Source of the DNA: JAXGXJ01 sp963816155
Lineage (GTDB): Bacteria; Actinomycetota; Thermoleophilia; RBG-16-64-13
DNA length: 64,000 nt
NCBI GenBank assembly: GCA_963816155.1
Contig: CAWFJE010000011.1
Location: 62,001-126,000, forward strand
Direction of reading: 5' to 3'
Under the pieces are notes generated by a model that saw only the letters and a list, made by a program, of their open reading frames with translations, was not told the origin of the DNA and did no database searches. The translations under genes were made by a program, and so were the position numbers. Positions 49,603-57,979 of the stretch are shown here, in pieces. Each line of letters starts with the position of its first letter. Within the stretch, counting starts at the first letter, position 1.

Positions 49603-50970
49603 CTATCGCCTTCCTTGCGAGAGAGATGGTAGTTGTTGAACGGCCCCGTCGAGGAATCCTGTGGAGTAGCGACCTTCGATGAAGCTCGGATGGCGAAGTA
49701 TATCAAGATGCAGGTCGCGGGTCGTAGGTACGCCCTCGAGCACGAACTCCTGTAGGCAGCGCAGGCTGCGGGCGATGCACGACCGCCGGTCCGCATCCCA
49801 GACGATCACTTTGGCGAGTAGTGAATCGTAGTAGGGAGGCACGGTGTAGCCCTCATACAGATGAGTGTCGACGCGCACTCCGGGCCCTCCGGGCAGGATG
49901 AGCCTCGTGATGGTGCCGGCGCGGGGCAGGAAGTCGTTGCGGGGGTCCTCGGCGTTGATGCGGAACTCCATAGCATGGCCTTCGGTCCGCTGCATCCCCG
50001 AGGAACCCATGGGTTCACCGGCAGCTATGCGGATCTGTTCGCGTACGATATCGATGCCGCTGATAGCCTCGGTCACCGGATGTTCCACCTGCACGCGCGT
50101 GTTCATCTCCATGAAGTAGAAGCGCTGATCGGCATCCACCAAGAACTCCATGGTGCCTGCGCTGGCATAGCGTATGGCGGAACAGGCACGCTGGGCGAGG
50201 AGTTGGATGCTCTCCCGAGTGGACGAGCCCAACAGCGGGGAGGGCGTCTCTTCCAACATCTTCTGATGGCGGCGCTGGATGGAGCAATCACGTTCGCCGA
50301 AGGTGGCAACCTCTCCTCGCCCATCGCCCAGCACCTGGATCTCCACGTGGTGCGGGTCGATGATGGCCTTCTCCACATACATGTCGGCACAGCCAAAAGC
50401 GCCGTCGGCTTCCGCGGAGGCGGCAAGGAACTGACGCTCTAGATCGGAGGCCTCATCGACCAGACGCATGCCCCTGCCCCCGCCTCCTGCCGACGCCTTC
50501 AACATGACCGGATAACCGATCTCGTGCGCAAGCGCGGCCGCTTCGGCCGCGTCAGCCACGGCGCCTTCGCTGCCGGGGACGGTGGGCAGCCCCGCCTCCG
50601 CCATGATGCGCTTGGCAAGGGCTTTGTCGCCGAGCCGTCGGATGGCCTCGGGGCTGGGGCCGATAAAGACTAGGTCGTTCTCCGCGCAAGCCTCCGCGAA
50701 GGTGGCGTTCTCCGCCAGGAAGCCGTATCCGGGGTGGACGGCGTCACAACCGGTGTTCTTGGCTGCCGCGATGATGCTGGGAATAGAGAGATAGCTCTTG
50801 CGGGGATCCGGAGGGCCGATGCAGACCCGGGCGGTGGCGCGCTGGGTATGGAGGCAATCGGTATCGGCGGTGGAATGGACGGCCACCGTCTCGACTCCGA
50901 GTTCATCACAGGCGCGGATGACGCGGAGGGCTATCTCGCCTCGGTTGGCTACCAGGACCCTGTGAAACAC
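49603..50970 (-). CDS. accC: Biotin carboxylase of acetyl-CoA carboxylase
   Basis: AccC carboxylates the biotin carried by AccB with ATP and bicarbonate. It has 455 residues. The N-terminal RVLVANRGEIALRVIRACDE and YGFLAENATFAEAC, the ATP-grasp loop ASAGGGGRGMRLVDEASDLE, the metal site FYFMEMNTRVQVEHPVTEAI and DIVREQIRIAAGEPM, and the C-terminal EFRINAEDP are all intact. The GTG at 50970 follows AAGGTAGG. It lies 8 bases after the accB fusion, so the two are probably partners. accA and accD are not in the window. Confidence 0.97.
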   Translation of the reverse strand: MFHRVLVANRGEIALRVIRACDELGVETVAVHSTADTDCLHTQRATARVCIGPPDPRKSYLSIPSIIAAAKNTGCDAVHPGYGFLAENATFAEACAENDLVFIGPSPEAIRRLGDKALAKRIMAEAGLPTVPGSEGAVADAAEAAALAHEIGYPVMLKASAGGGGRGMRLVDEASDLERQFLAASAEADGAFGCADMYVEKAIIDPHHVEIQVLGDGRGEVATFGERDCSIQRRHQKMLEETPSPLLGSSTRESIQLLAQRACSAIRYASAGTMEFLVDADQRFYFMEMNTRVQVEHPVTEAISGIDIVREQIRIAAGEPMGSSGMQRTEGHAMEFRINAEDPRNDFLPRAGTITRLILPGGPGVRVDTHLYEGYTVPPYYDSLLAKVIVWDADRRSCIARSLRCLQEFVLEGVPTTRDLHLDILRHPSFIEGRYSTGFLDGAVQQLPSLSQGRR

Positions 50971-50978
50971 GGCCTACC

Positions 50979-52877
50979 TTAGTTGTCTGCGTCGAGGAGG
51001 AAGAGCGGCTGTCCGTACTCCACCGCCATCCCGTCCTCCACGAGGATCGCCGCGATCGTGCCGGAACTGTCGGCCACCATCTCGTTCATGAGCTTCATGG
51101 CCTCCAAGACGCAGAGGACGTCGCCGCTATCGACGTGCTGCCCCACATCCACGAATGACTCCGACTCTGGGCCCGAACTCCTATAGAAGGTTCCCACCAT
51201 GGAGGCGCAGATGACTTCGCGGCCGTTTGCCGCGCTCTGCTCTTCCGGGCTCGAGGCGGAGAAGACTGCGGGCATGTAGTCTCCACCCGGACCGGCGGTC
51301 GGTGCTGCGCCGCCTGCCGGCGCCAGCTCAAAGCTTTCGGGGGCCGCCCTGGATGCCTTTCGCACGGTCACTCGGGTGCCCTTGTTCTCCACAGTCACCT
51401 CTTCCACGGTGGAGGCCTCAAGAAGTGTCACCAACTCGCGCACCCGATCGGGGCCGAGGTCATGCCATTCATCCTCCCAATCACCCCGCGGACCCGCAGG
51501 ATCGGAGACGATCCTGGTCAGATCCACCTGTAGCGACGTCGTGCGCTTCTCCAGGAAAGCAGTCGCCGCGTCAGGAGCAAGGATGCTGAGAAGTGCGTCA
51601 CCCGTGGAAGAAGCCAGTGACCCAAGGGCCGCCCTCGAGTCTTCAAGGGACGGGGGTTCCAGGTAGTAAGGTGCATCTCCGGCGGTCTTCTCGCCCAGGA
51701 CTGCTCGGATCACGTCGCCGTTGACGGGCGCCGGAATAGTGCCGTATTCACCCCGCAGAAGAGCCTTCATCTCATCGGGGACCACGTGCCAGCGGGCACC
51801 GTAGAGGACATTGAGGATGGCCTGAGTCGCGACGACCTGGCCCAGCGGAGCAGCGAGCTCCGGCTTCCCTATCTCCGCATGCACTCGAGCCATCTCCGTC
51901 ATCACTTCGGCAAGTCGGGCCAAAGCCCCACGTTCTTCGAGGCGCTCACTCACCTGTCGGAACAGATCACCGGGCACGGGGGCCAAGGCTCTAAAATCAG
52001 CCGCGGCTCGGGCGATGTGTGGATCACCCGTCGACGTGGCGCAGCCCGGGGACAGCAAAGCCGCGAAGGACCCGCACACTTCCGCAAGAGCATCGACGTC
52101 GGGCTCAGGATTCATGCCCGCGTCAAAAAGCGCAGGCAGTAGGTGAAGGAGTGGGACTCCGGAGAGGTTGAATCCTCGGAGCGTAGCCGAGCAGTGGATC
52201 ACGTCTGCTCCGGCCTGGACCGCCGCGACCGCGGCCGACGTGGCCAGTCCGCCGCCGTTATCGAAGTCTATCTCCAGACTCAGTGGGGTCGCCTCTCTCA
52301 GTGCTGCCACGAGGTCTCCCGCTGCCCTCGGGCCCAGGGTCCCCGCCGTCTTGACGCACAGAGAGTCGGGGTGGAATTCTGCCAAGCGCCCTGCGAGGGA
52401 GACGCTGTCGGTCGGTTCAGAAGCAGAAGTGTTGTGGACCAGACCAAGGCTGAGGCTTGAGCCTGCGGCGCGCACTGCGGTAGCGATGCGCTCCAGGGAG
52501 TCGAGATCGTTCAGGGGCTCGAAGACCACAAATGATCGGACTCCGCAGTCGGCGGCTTCGCGTAGGAAGGCCTCCACGATGCTCCAGGGGTAGGGACGAA
52601 AGCCCAGAAGACAACGCCCCCGGAGATGCATGCGCAGGGGCGTTTCCGTGATGTGGCTGGCGAGACCTCGCAGCCTGTCCCAGGGGCTCTCTTCCAGGTG
52701 GCGAAGGCAGTGATCGAAGGTCATACTGCCCCAGGCGTCGATGGAGCGCAGGCCCGCGGAATCCAGGCTGTGCAAGACGTCGAGGAGAGAGCCGAGCGAG
52801 GCCTGCGCCGGTGGGGAAAGGTTGACCAGCGACCGGAGACTGGTATCGGCCAAGCCGACCGTGCGCACCGGCACCAT
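50979..52877 (-). CDS. accB: Biotin carboxyl carrier protein fused to an altered pyruvate/oxaloacetate carboxyltransferase barrel
   Basis: The protein has 632 residues; AccB alone is about 160. Residues 1-420 follow the PycB/OadA/5S carboxyltransferase along their length (DAWGSMTFDHCLRHLEESPW, LRMHLRGRCLLGFRPYP, PLGQVVATQAILNVLYG). Of the known metal ligands only the Lys is kept (Lys176 in CVKTAG). The Asp of LRDAHQS is Ser16 (LRSLVNLS), and the His-x-His pair is Glu202 and Asp204 (LEIDFD). Residues from about 480 form a true AccB: the N-terminal helix (RVRELVTLLEASTVEEVTVE), the thumb (GTFYRSSGPESESF) and the biotin site EAMKLMNEM with Lys595. I infer the barrel is not a normal carboxyltransferase and may be structural or regulatory. 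A two-part pyruvate carboxylase is the alternative. It lies 5 bases after efp. Confidence 0.85.
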   Translation of the reverse strand: MVPVRTVGLADTSLRSLVNLSPPAQASLGSLLDVLHSLDSAGLRSIDAWGSMTFDHCLRHLEESPWDRLRGLASHITETPLRMHLRGRCLLGFRPYPWSIVEAFLREAADCGVRSFVVFEPLNDLDSLERIATAVRAAGSSLSLGLVHNTSASEPTDSVSLAGRLAEFHPDSLCVKTAGTLGPRAAGDLVAALREATPLSLEIDFDNGGGLATSAAVAAVQAGADVIHCSATLRGFNLSGVPLLHLLPALFDAGMNPEPDVDALAEVCGSFAALLSPGCATSTGDPHIARAAADFRALAPVPGDLFRQVSERLEERGALARLAEVMTEMARVHAEIGKPELAAPLGQVVATQAILNVLYGARWHVVPDEMKALLRGEYGTIPAPVNGDVIRAVLGEKTAGDAPYYLEPPSLEDSRAALGSLASSTGDALLSILAPDAATAFLEKRTTSLQVDLTRIVSDPAGPRGDWEDEWHDLGPDRVRELVTLLEASTVEEVTVENKGTRVTVRKASRAAPESFELAPAGGAAPTAGPGGDYMPAVFSASSPEEQSAANGREVICASMVGTFYRSSGPESESFVDVGQHVDSGDVLCVLEAMKLMNEMVADSSGTIAAILVEDGMAVEYGQPLFLLDADN

Positions 52878-52882
52878 CAGAA

Positions 52883-53440
52883 CTACGCCCGGGTCACGTA
52901 CTCGCGGGTGCGGGTGTCGATGCGAACGACATCACCGGACTCGATGAACAAGGGCACCTGGACTTTCGCGCCGGTCTCGAGCAGGGCTTCCTTGCTCCCC
53001 CCCGAGACTGTGTCGCCTCTGACTCCGGCGGCCGTCTCCGTAACCTGAAGGTCTACGAAGGTGGGCAATTCCACATCGAACGGATCACCGTCGAGGTAGA
53101 TGACTTCCACCCCCATGTTGAGGGTCATGAGATCGAGAGAGCTCTCGAGAGTTTGCCTGGGAAGAGCCAGCTGCTCGTACGTCTCGGCATCCATGAACAC
53201 TACCTGCTCAGGTTCATCGTAGAGGTAGGTCATCGATCTGCTCTCGGTGCGCAACTGCTCGAACTTCTGCTCGGGACGGAAGGTTCTCTCCACCAGAGAA
53301 CCGGTGACCAGATTGCGCAGCTTCGTGCGTACGAAGGCACCACCCTTGCCCGGCTTCACATGCTGGTACTCGGCGATGCGGTATATGTCGCCTTCATACC
53401 TGATCGTCATGCCCGTTTTGAACTGATTTGTAGAGATCAC
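52883..53440 (-). CDS. efp: Elongation factor P
   Basis: EF-P relieves ribosome stalling at proline runs. It has 185 residues, in three beta domains. The tip loop that carries the modified residue reads KPGKGGAFVRTKLRNL; Lys at the tip is present. The second and third domains have FMDAETYEQLALPRQTL and VQVPLFIESGDVVRIDTRTR. The GTG at 53440 is preceded by GGAGG at good spacing. Several proteins here have proline-rich linkers (for example Cmk-PlsC), which may need EF-P. Confidence 0.97.
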   Translation of the reverse strand: MISTNQFKTGMTIRYEGDIYRIAEYQHVKPGKGGAFVRTKLRNLVTGSLVERTFRPEQKFEQLRTESRSMTYLYDEPEQVVFMDAETYEQLALPRQTLESSLDLMTLNMGVEVIYLDGDPFDVELPTFVDLQVTETAAGVRGDTVSGGSKEALLETGAKVQVPLFIESGDVVRIDTRTREYVTRA

Positions 53441-53499
53441 GAGTCATGCCTCCGGGGGCCGCCGCCACCCATGCTGTCGGTCACACCTTGCGGCCGTGC

Positions 53500-53505
53500 A
53501 TTTTA
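53500..53505 (-). promoter_or_regulatory. Candidate -10 box for efp
   Basis: On the - strand the bases are TAAAAT, 60 bases before the efp GTG, in a 143-base gap after the peptidase gene. The -35 region is poor. A transcript from here would read efp, the accB fusion, accC and on. Confidence 0.42.
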
Positions 53506-53583
53506 CACCAACCCCGACATGCCCGACAGGGGCTGCGGCGGTCGGCTCACACCCTTGCGGGCCGAACGTGCACCCCGGTGTCT

Positions 53584-54660
53584 CTAGCCGAGTGAGCGCA
53601 GGTCGCGTGGATAGTCGGTCAGGATCTCCAAACCGGACCCTGTGATGAGCACGGTATCCTCGATGCGAACGCCACCCCGGCCCGGCAGGTACACCCCGGG
53701 CTCTATGGTGATGGCCATGCCGGCCTCCAGCACCTCCGTGGAGCGCGGGCCCACTCCAGGCCCTTCGTGGATCTCAAGACCGACGCCGTGACCCAAGCTG
53801 TGTACGAAGCGGTCGCTCAAGCCCAGACGCGCCAGATGATCGCGCGCGATCTTGTCTAGGTCCAAGCATGGCATGCCGGCCTTGGCTGCTGCCAGAGCCG
53901 CTGCCTGGGCCGAGCGCACAGCGTCGTAGGTCTCCAGAAGTTCGGAGTCGAGACTTCCTGTGGCGTAGGTGCGGGTCATGTCACTGGCGTAGCCGTCGAT
54001 CACCGCGCCGATGTCAAAGACCACGAGGCAGCCCTCCTCTACGACCGCCAGTGAGGCCTCCCCGTGCGGCATTGCCGCCCGCGCCCCGGACGCGACGATG
54101 AACGGGAAGGGGATCCCCTCCGAGCCGCCTCGGCGCAAGAACACCTCCAGGTCAAGGGCTACGTCGGTCTCGGTACGCCCGATGACGGGGAGCGTCTCCA
54201 GGTACGCGAACGCACTGGCGACGAGCGATCCCGCCGCCCGCATGGCTGCGCATTCATCGGGGAACTTGCGCACGCGCGCCTTCTCCACCACACCGTCGAG
54301 CAAGCGCCACTCCAGGCCTTCGTCTTCAAGCGCCTGGCGCAGGCTCTCCCAGCGCTTGACCGTGAGTCTCCCCTGGTCTATCGCCACCGGCCCGGTAGAG
54401 GCAGGAGCGGCCTGAGAGCCGGACGGGCACAACGCGTTGCGAAGGAAGTCACACAGAAGGACATCACGACTATCGTCGACCAGCAGGATGAGGGTCCCGG
54501 GGATCTCTTCCTCGGCTTGAACCGTGAAGCGGGCATCCGTGACCAGCGCGAGATCGTCCATAGTCACGGCGACGCCGACGGCTTCGCCCGTGAAACCCGT
54601 GAGATACCGACAGTCGGCCGGAGAAAAGACGACCAGCGCAGAGACCTGCTCCTCTGCCAT
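53584..54660 (-). CDS. Xaa-Pro aminopeptidase (PepQ/PepP-like, M24 family)
   Basis: The enzyme has 358 residues from the ATG at 54660. It releases residues next to proline with two metal ions. Metal ligands are in VVFDIGAVIDGYASDMTRTY, FVHSLGHGVGLEIHEGPGVG and GMAITIEPGVYLPGRGGVRI, and ALVVFSPADCRYLTGFTGEA is the usual N-terminal strand. Homologues begin about 10-15 residues earlier. The frame stays open upstream to the aroQ stop and reads ERLGRVRHL there, with a possible CTG start at 54681 behind GGGGAGAGA; no Shine-Dalgarno precedes the ATG. The gene sits between aroQ and efp exactly as pepQ does in M. tuberculosis. Confidence 0.92.
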   Translation of the reverse strand: MAEEQVSALVVFSPADCRYLTGFTGEAVGVAVTMDDLALVTDARFTVQAEEEIPGTLILLVDDSRDVLLCDFLRNALCPSGSQAAPASTGPVAIDQGRLTVKRWESLRQALEDEGLEWRLLDGVVEKARVRKFPDECAAMRAAGSLVASAFAYLETLPVIGRTETDVALDLEVFLRRGGSEGIPFPFIVASGARAAMPHGEASLAVVEEGCLVVFDIGAVIDGYASDMTRTYATGSLDSELLETYDAVRSAQAAALAAAKAGMPCLDLDKIARDHLARLGLSDRFVHSLGHGVGLEIHEGPGVGPRSTEVLEAGMAITIEPGVYLPGRGGVRIEDTVLITGSGLEILTDYPRDLRSLG

Positions 54661-54707
54661 GAGGTGCCGAACTCGCCCCAGTCTCTCCCCTATGCTCGCC
54701 GGGACCG

Positions 54708-55166
54708 CTATGCTTCATCCCTCCCGTCTTGCTCTTTCAGGGCTACAAGGCGCTCCACGGCCTCTCGGTAGCCGCCGGCGCCCTTTCCTGTAACGGTGAA
54801 GCTCACTACCTCCGAGACGACGGAGTGACGACGCCACTCTTCCCGGGCGGCGATGTCGGACAGATGGACCTCGGCCACATGAGCCGTGACCAATTCGAGG
54901 GCATCCCGGATCGCATAGCTGTAGTGAGTCCAAGCGCCGGGATTGACGATGATCGCGTCTGCGTGTCGGTACTCGTGCAGGTATTCGACGAAGCGCCCTT
55001 CGTAGTTGGTCTGATGGCAGACGCATTCCCAACCATGGAGGGCGGCCTCCTCCGCTACCAGGTGTTCCAACTGGGATAGCGTCAGCGTACCGTAATGCGC
55101 TGCGGGTCTCTCGCCCAAGAGGTCAAGATTCGCGCCGTGAAGAACCACCAGCAGGGGGCCGCTCAT
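54708..55166 (-). CDS. aroQ: 3-Dehydroquinate dehydratase, type II
   Basis: The 152-residue, dodecameric type II enzyme dehydrates 3-dehydroquinate, step three of the shikimate pathway. Motifs: VLHGANLDLLGERPAAHYGT (active-site Tyr in the lid), CHQTNYEGRFVEYLHEYRH, NPGAWTHYSYAIRDALELV, and AEVHLSDIAAREEWRRHSVV with the catalytic His region. The usual QSNHEG reads QTNYEG. The ATG overlaps aroB by 4 bases. Confidence 0.94.
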   Translation of the reverse strand: MSGPLLVVLHGANLDLLGERPAAHYGTLTLSQLEHLVAEEAALHGWECVCHQTNYEGRFVEYLHEYRHADAIIVNPGAWTHYSYAIRDALELVTAHVAEVHLSDIAAREEWRRHSVVSEVVSFTVTGKGAGGYREAVERLVALKEQDGRDEA

Positions 55167-56251
55167 GCGCGGATGACCTCTAGAGCGTCAGCGAGGGTGT
55201 CTTCAGACACGTGTAGACCCCACACCGGGTCGCCCAGTGCTCGTAGGCCCACGAAGCCGATGCCCGTCGCTGTGACCTTCTTGTCCTTGGCGGCTGCGGA
55301 CAGAAGGGCCTGGGCCGGTGGTAGGGACAAGGCCGTGAGCAAGCCCCAGTCTTTCAAGAGTTCGGTCGCCCGCACGCGCACTTCGGGCGAAAGACCCAGG
55401 CTGCGCTCGCTGACGGCGAGCGCCACCAGGAGGCCCAGAGCCACTGCAGACCCGTGGCTGAGTGAGCCATAGCCGGTCGTGACCTCCAAGGCGTGAGCGG
55501 CGGTATGCCCAAGGTTCAGGACCGCACGACGACCTCGATCGAGCTCGTCCTCCTCGACCACCCCGGCCTTGTAGTCGACGCACTGGAGCACCAGCGCTGC
55601 GAGCACCTGAGGCTCCCGGGCGATCACGGCAGCTGACTGTTCCTCAAGAAGACGGAAGAGTTCTGCATCGAGAAGACCGTATTTGAGAACCTCCCCCAGT
55701 CCTCCGCGGTATTCGACCTCCGGAAGAGTGGTCAGGAGGACCGGATCGACAACCACCAAATCGGGCTGGTAGAAGGCTCCCACCAAGTTCTTGCCCGCAA
55801 TCAGGTTGATCGCTGTCTTGCCTCCAACGCTCGAGTCCACCTGCGCCAGCAGCGTGGTGGGCACCTGCCACAGACCGACACCGCGCTGATAGGTGGCCGC
55901 GACCAAGCCGGCGAGATCACCCACAACACCTCCGCCCGCCGCAACGACGATGTCGTTGCGGCGACAGCCACGCTCGGCCAGCCAGTCCCAGCAGGAGTGA
56001 AGCATTGCAGGACTCTTGCTCTGTTCCCCCGGAGGAAAAACGAGCACGTCCTCCGATCGTAGGACGGGGCTGAGAAGGTGGACGATGCCCTCCCCCCAGG
56101 CTGCTTCCACGTTCTCGTCGGTGACCATGAACACCCGCGCGGCCCCTTCCGCAGCCTGGCGGGCCCGAGTACCCAAGACTTCAAGTGCCCCCGCTCCCAC
56201 GTGGATGGCAGAGGGCCGGCCGGTCTTCTCGAGGGTTCGGTTCCAGATCAT
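55163..56251 (-). CDS. aroB: 3-Dehydroquinate synthase
   Basis: The enzyme cyclises DAHP to 3-dehydroquinate with NAD and a metal, step two of the pathway. It has 362 residues. Motifs: FPPGEQSKSPAMLHSCWDWL, AAGGGVVGDLAGLVAATYQR, VPTTLLAQVDSSVGGKTAIN, EVLKYGLLDAELF, and the metal site RAVLNLGHTAAHALEVTTGY. It overlaps aroK and aroQ by 4 bases each, so the block is translated as one. Confidence 0.97.
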   Translation of the reverse strand: MIWNRTLEKTGRPSAIHVGAGALEVLGTRARQAAEGAARVFMVTDENVEAAWGEGIVHLLSPVLRSEDVLVFPPGEQSKSPAMLHSCWDWLAERGCRRNDIVVAAGGGVVGDLAGLVAATYQRGVGLWQVPTTLLAQVDSSVGGKTAINLIAGKNLVGAFYQPDLVVVDPVLLTTLPEVEYRGGLGEVLKYGLLDAELFRLLEEQSAAVIAREPQVLAALVLQCVDYKAGVVEEDELDRGRRAVLNLGHTAAHALEVTTGYGSLSHGSAVALGLLVALAVSERSLGLSPEVRVRATELLKDWGLLTALSLPPAQALLSAAAKDKKVTATGIGFVGLRALGDPVWGLHVSEDTLADALEVIRA

Positions 56252-56775
56252 GTGGGCAGGGCCTCGATGGCCTGGGCGATGTCGGCCACCTCGGCGGCTA
56301 TTGAATCGGGAGTCCTTCCCTGCACATGAAGCACGTGGTCGGCCGCCAGATCGTATGTGGCCCGCCTCTGGTCCAGAAGGGCCCCAAAGGCTTCACGGTC
56401 GCGGGCCAAGGGCCTGTCGCTCCGACAAACGCGGGACCAGGCATGCTCGGCATCTATCTCCAGGTAGATCACAGTCGCCCTCTCTCGTACATAGGCCAGG
56501 GCATCGGGACTGGTCAGGGTACCACCCCCTAGGGCGAGTATCAGGCCATGTTGCTTGGGCTCGCTCCCCACTAGGTCGCGCAAGATCTGGCTCTCCCTGC
56601 GCCTGAACCCAGCCTCGCCCTCCTCGGCGAAAAGACTGGGGATGCTCAGACCCGTTGATGCCACGACCTCGCGGTCCAGGTCGAGGAAATCCCAGTCCAA
56701 CAGACGTGCGGCCTTTCGCCCGACGGTAGTCTTCCCGCTGCCCATGAAGCCTGCGAGCGCTACGATCGGCGCCAA
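56248..56775 (-). CDS. aroK: Shikimate kinase
   Basis: The enzyme phosphorylates shikimate with ATP, step five. It has 175 residues. The P-loop is ALAGFMGSGKTTVGRKAARL, the shikimate-binding segments are FLDLDREVV, GEAGFRRRESQIL and LALGGGTLTSPDA, and the lid is SDRPLARDREAF. TTG at 56775 appears to be the start and overlaps the aroC stop by 16 bases. aroK next to aroB is among the best conserved pairs in bacteria. Confidence 0.95.
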   Translation of the reverse strand: MAPIVALAGFMGSGKTTVGRKAARLLDWDFLDLDREVVASTGLSIPSLFAEEGEAGFRRRESQILRDLVGSEPKQHGLILALGGGTLTSPDALAYVRERATVIYLEIDAEHAWSRVCRSDRPLARDREAFGALLDQRRATYDLAADHVLHVQGRTPDSIAAEVADIAQAIEALPT

Positions 56776-57971
56776 AGCCCCCGCGCCTCCACGTCCTGTT
56801 CGTACGCCGTCACTGAGGCCAGTACTTGCTCAATACTATCGCCGCCGAACTTCTCACGGTAGGCCTGCGCCACGACGAGGGCTACCATCGCTTCTCCAAC
56901 CACGCGGGCAGCGGGCACTGCGGCCACGTCGCTCCTTTCCACGTGGGCTTTGGTTGGCAGGAGTCCCGTCAGGTCGACTGCCGGAAGGGCCGCCGTCAGC
57001 GTGGGTATGGGCTTCATGGCCGCGCGCAGGACTATGGGCATGCCGTTGCTCATACCCCCCTCCAGACCTCCGGCGTGATTGGTGCGACGCACCATCCATC
57101 TCCTGTCCTCATGTTCCATCACATAGAGAGGATCGTGCACCTGGGATCCGGGAAGAGCAGAGTCGGCGAATGCGCTGCCAATCTCGACCCCCTTGACTGC
57201 AGGGATACTTCCCAATGCGCCCAAGAGGCGGCCATCCAGGCGCTCGCGGAGCGTGGCATAGCCACCAAGACCGGGGCATACACCCCAGCACCAGATCTCG
57301 AAGATACCTCCCAACGACTCTCCCGCGGCCCGCGCCTCATCGATAGCGGCACACATGGCTTCCGTGGAGTGCGCGTCGTCGCAGGCGACTCTTGAGCCCT
57401 CTACCGCCTCCCAGTCGATGGCAGTTGGATCCACTAAGCCACGGTCCGGCGCACGCACCGGACCCAGCGCAACCACCCTCCCCCTCACCGTGACGCCCAC
57501 TTCGGACAGGAAACGCTTGCATACTGCACCTGCTGCCACGCGTCCCACGGTCTCCCGCGCGCTCGCGCGCTCCAGGACGTTTCTAACGTCGTCGTGGCCG
57601 TACTTCGCCACGCCGGCAAGATCGGCGTGTCCGGGGCGTGGGACCGTTACGCGCGGGAGGGGTTTGCTCTCGAGAGCCTCCCCAGGCTCATCGGGCGACA
57701 TCAGATCCAACCAGTTGTGATGGTCTCGATTCTCCACCAGGATGGCGATGGGAGTCCCCAGGGTACGACCCCGACGGACACCTGCGATGAATCGGCCGCG
57801 ATCGTGTTCTATGGCCATCCGGCCCCCACGGCCGTAGCCCTGCTGCCTTCGCGCCAGTTCGAGGTCGACGTGGCGCGAGTTCAGTGAGAGGCCGGAAGGG
57901 ATCCCTTCGAGAATGCACACCTCGCCGGGTCCATGGGACTCACCGGCGGTGCTGACCAGGAGTTCAGGCAC
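56760..57971 (-). CDS. aroC: Chorismate synthase
   Basis: This FMN-dependent last step gives chorismate. It has 403 residues. Signature segments are GESHGPGEVCILEGIPSGL, RRQQGYGRGGRMAIEHD, DRGRFIAGVRRGRTLGTPIA, ASARETVGRVAAGAVCKRFL, and AMKPIPTL; the C-terminal RSDVAAVPAARVVGEAMVAL is typical. It lies 8 bases after the PilP-like gene, so the shikimate block aroC-aroK-aroB-aroQ is linked to the pilus genes, as pilMNOPQ is linked to aroKB in Gammaproteobacteria. Confidence 0.97.
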   Translation of the reverse strand: MPELLVSTAGESHGPGEVCILEGIPSGLSLNSRHVDLELARRQQGYGRGGRMAIEHDRGRFIAGVRRGRTLGTPIAILVENRDHHNWLDLMSPDEPGEALESKPLPRVTVPRPGHADLAGVAKYGHDDVRNVLERASARETVGRVAAGAVCKRFLSEVGVTVRGRVVALGPVRAPDRGLVDPTAIDWEAVEGSRVACDDAHSTEAMCAAIDEARAAGESLGGIFEIWCWGVCPGLGGYATLRERLDGRLLGALGSIPAVKGVEIGSAFADSALPGSQVHDPLYVMEHEDRRWMVRRTNHAGGLEGGMSNGMPIVLRAAMKPIPTLTAALPAVDLTGLLPTKAHVERSDVAAVPAARVVGEAMVALVVAQAYREKFGGDSIEQVLASVTAYEQDVEARGLWRRS

Positions 57972-57979
57972 CGGCGATG

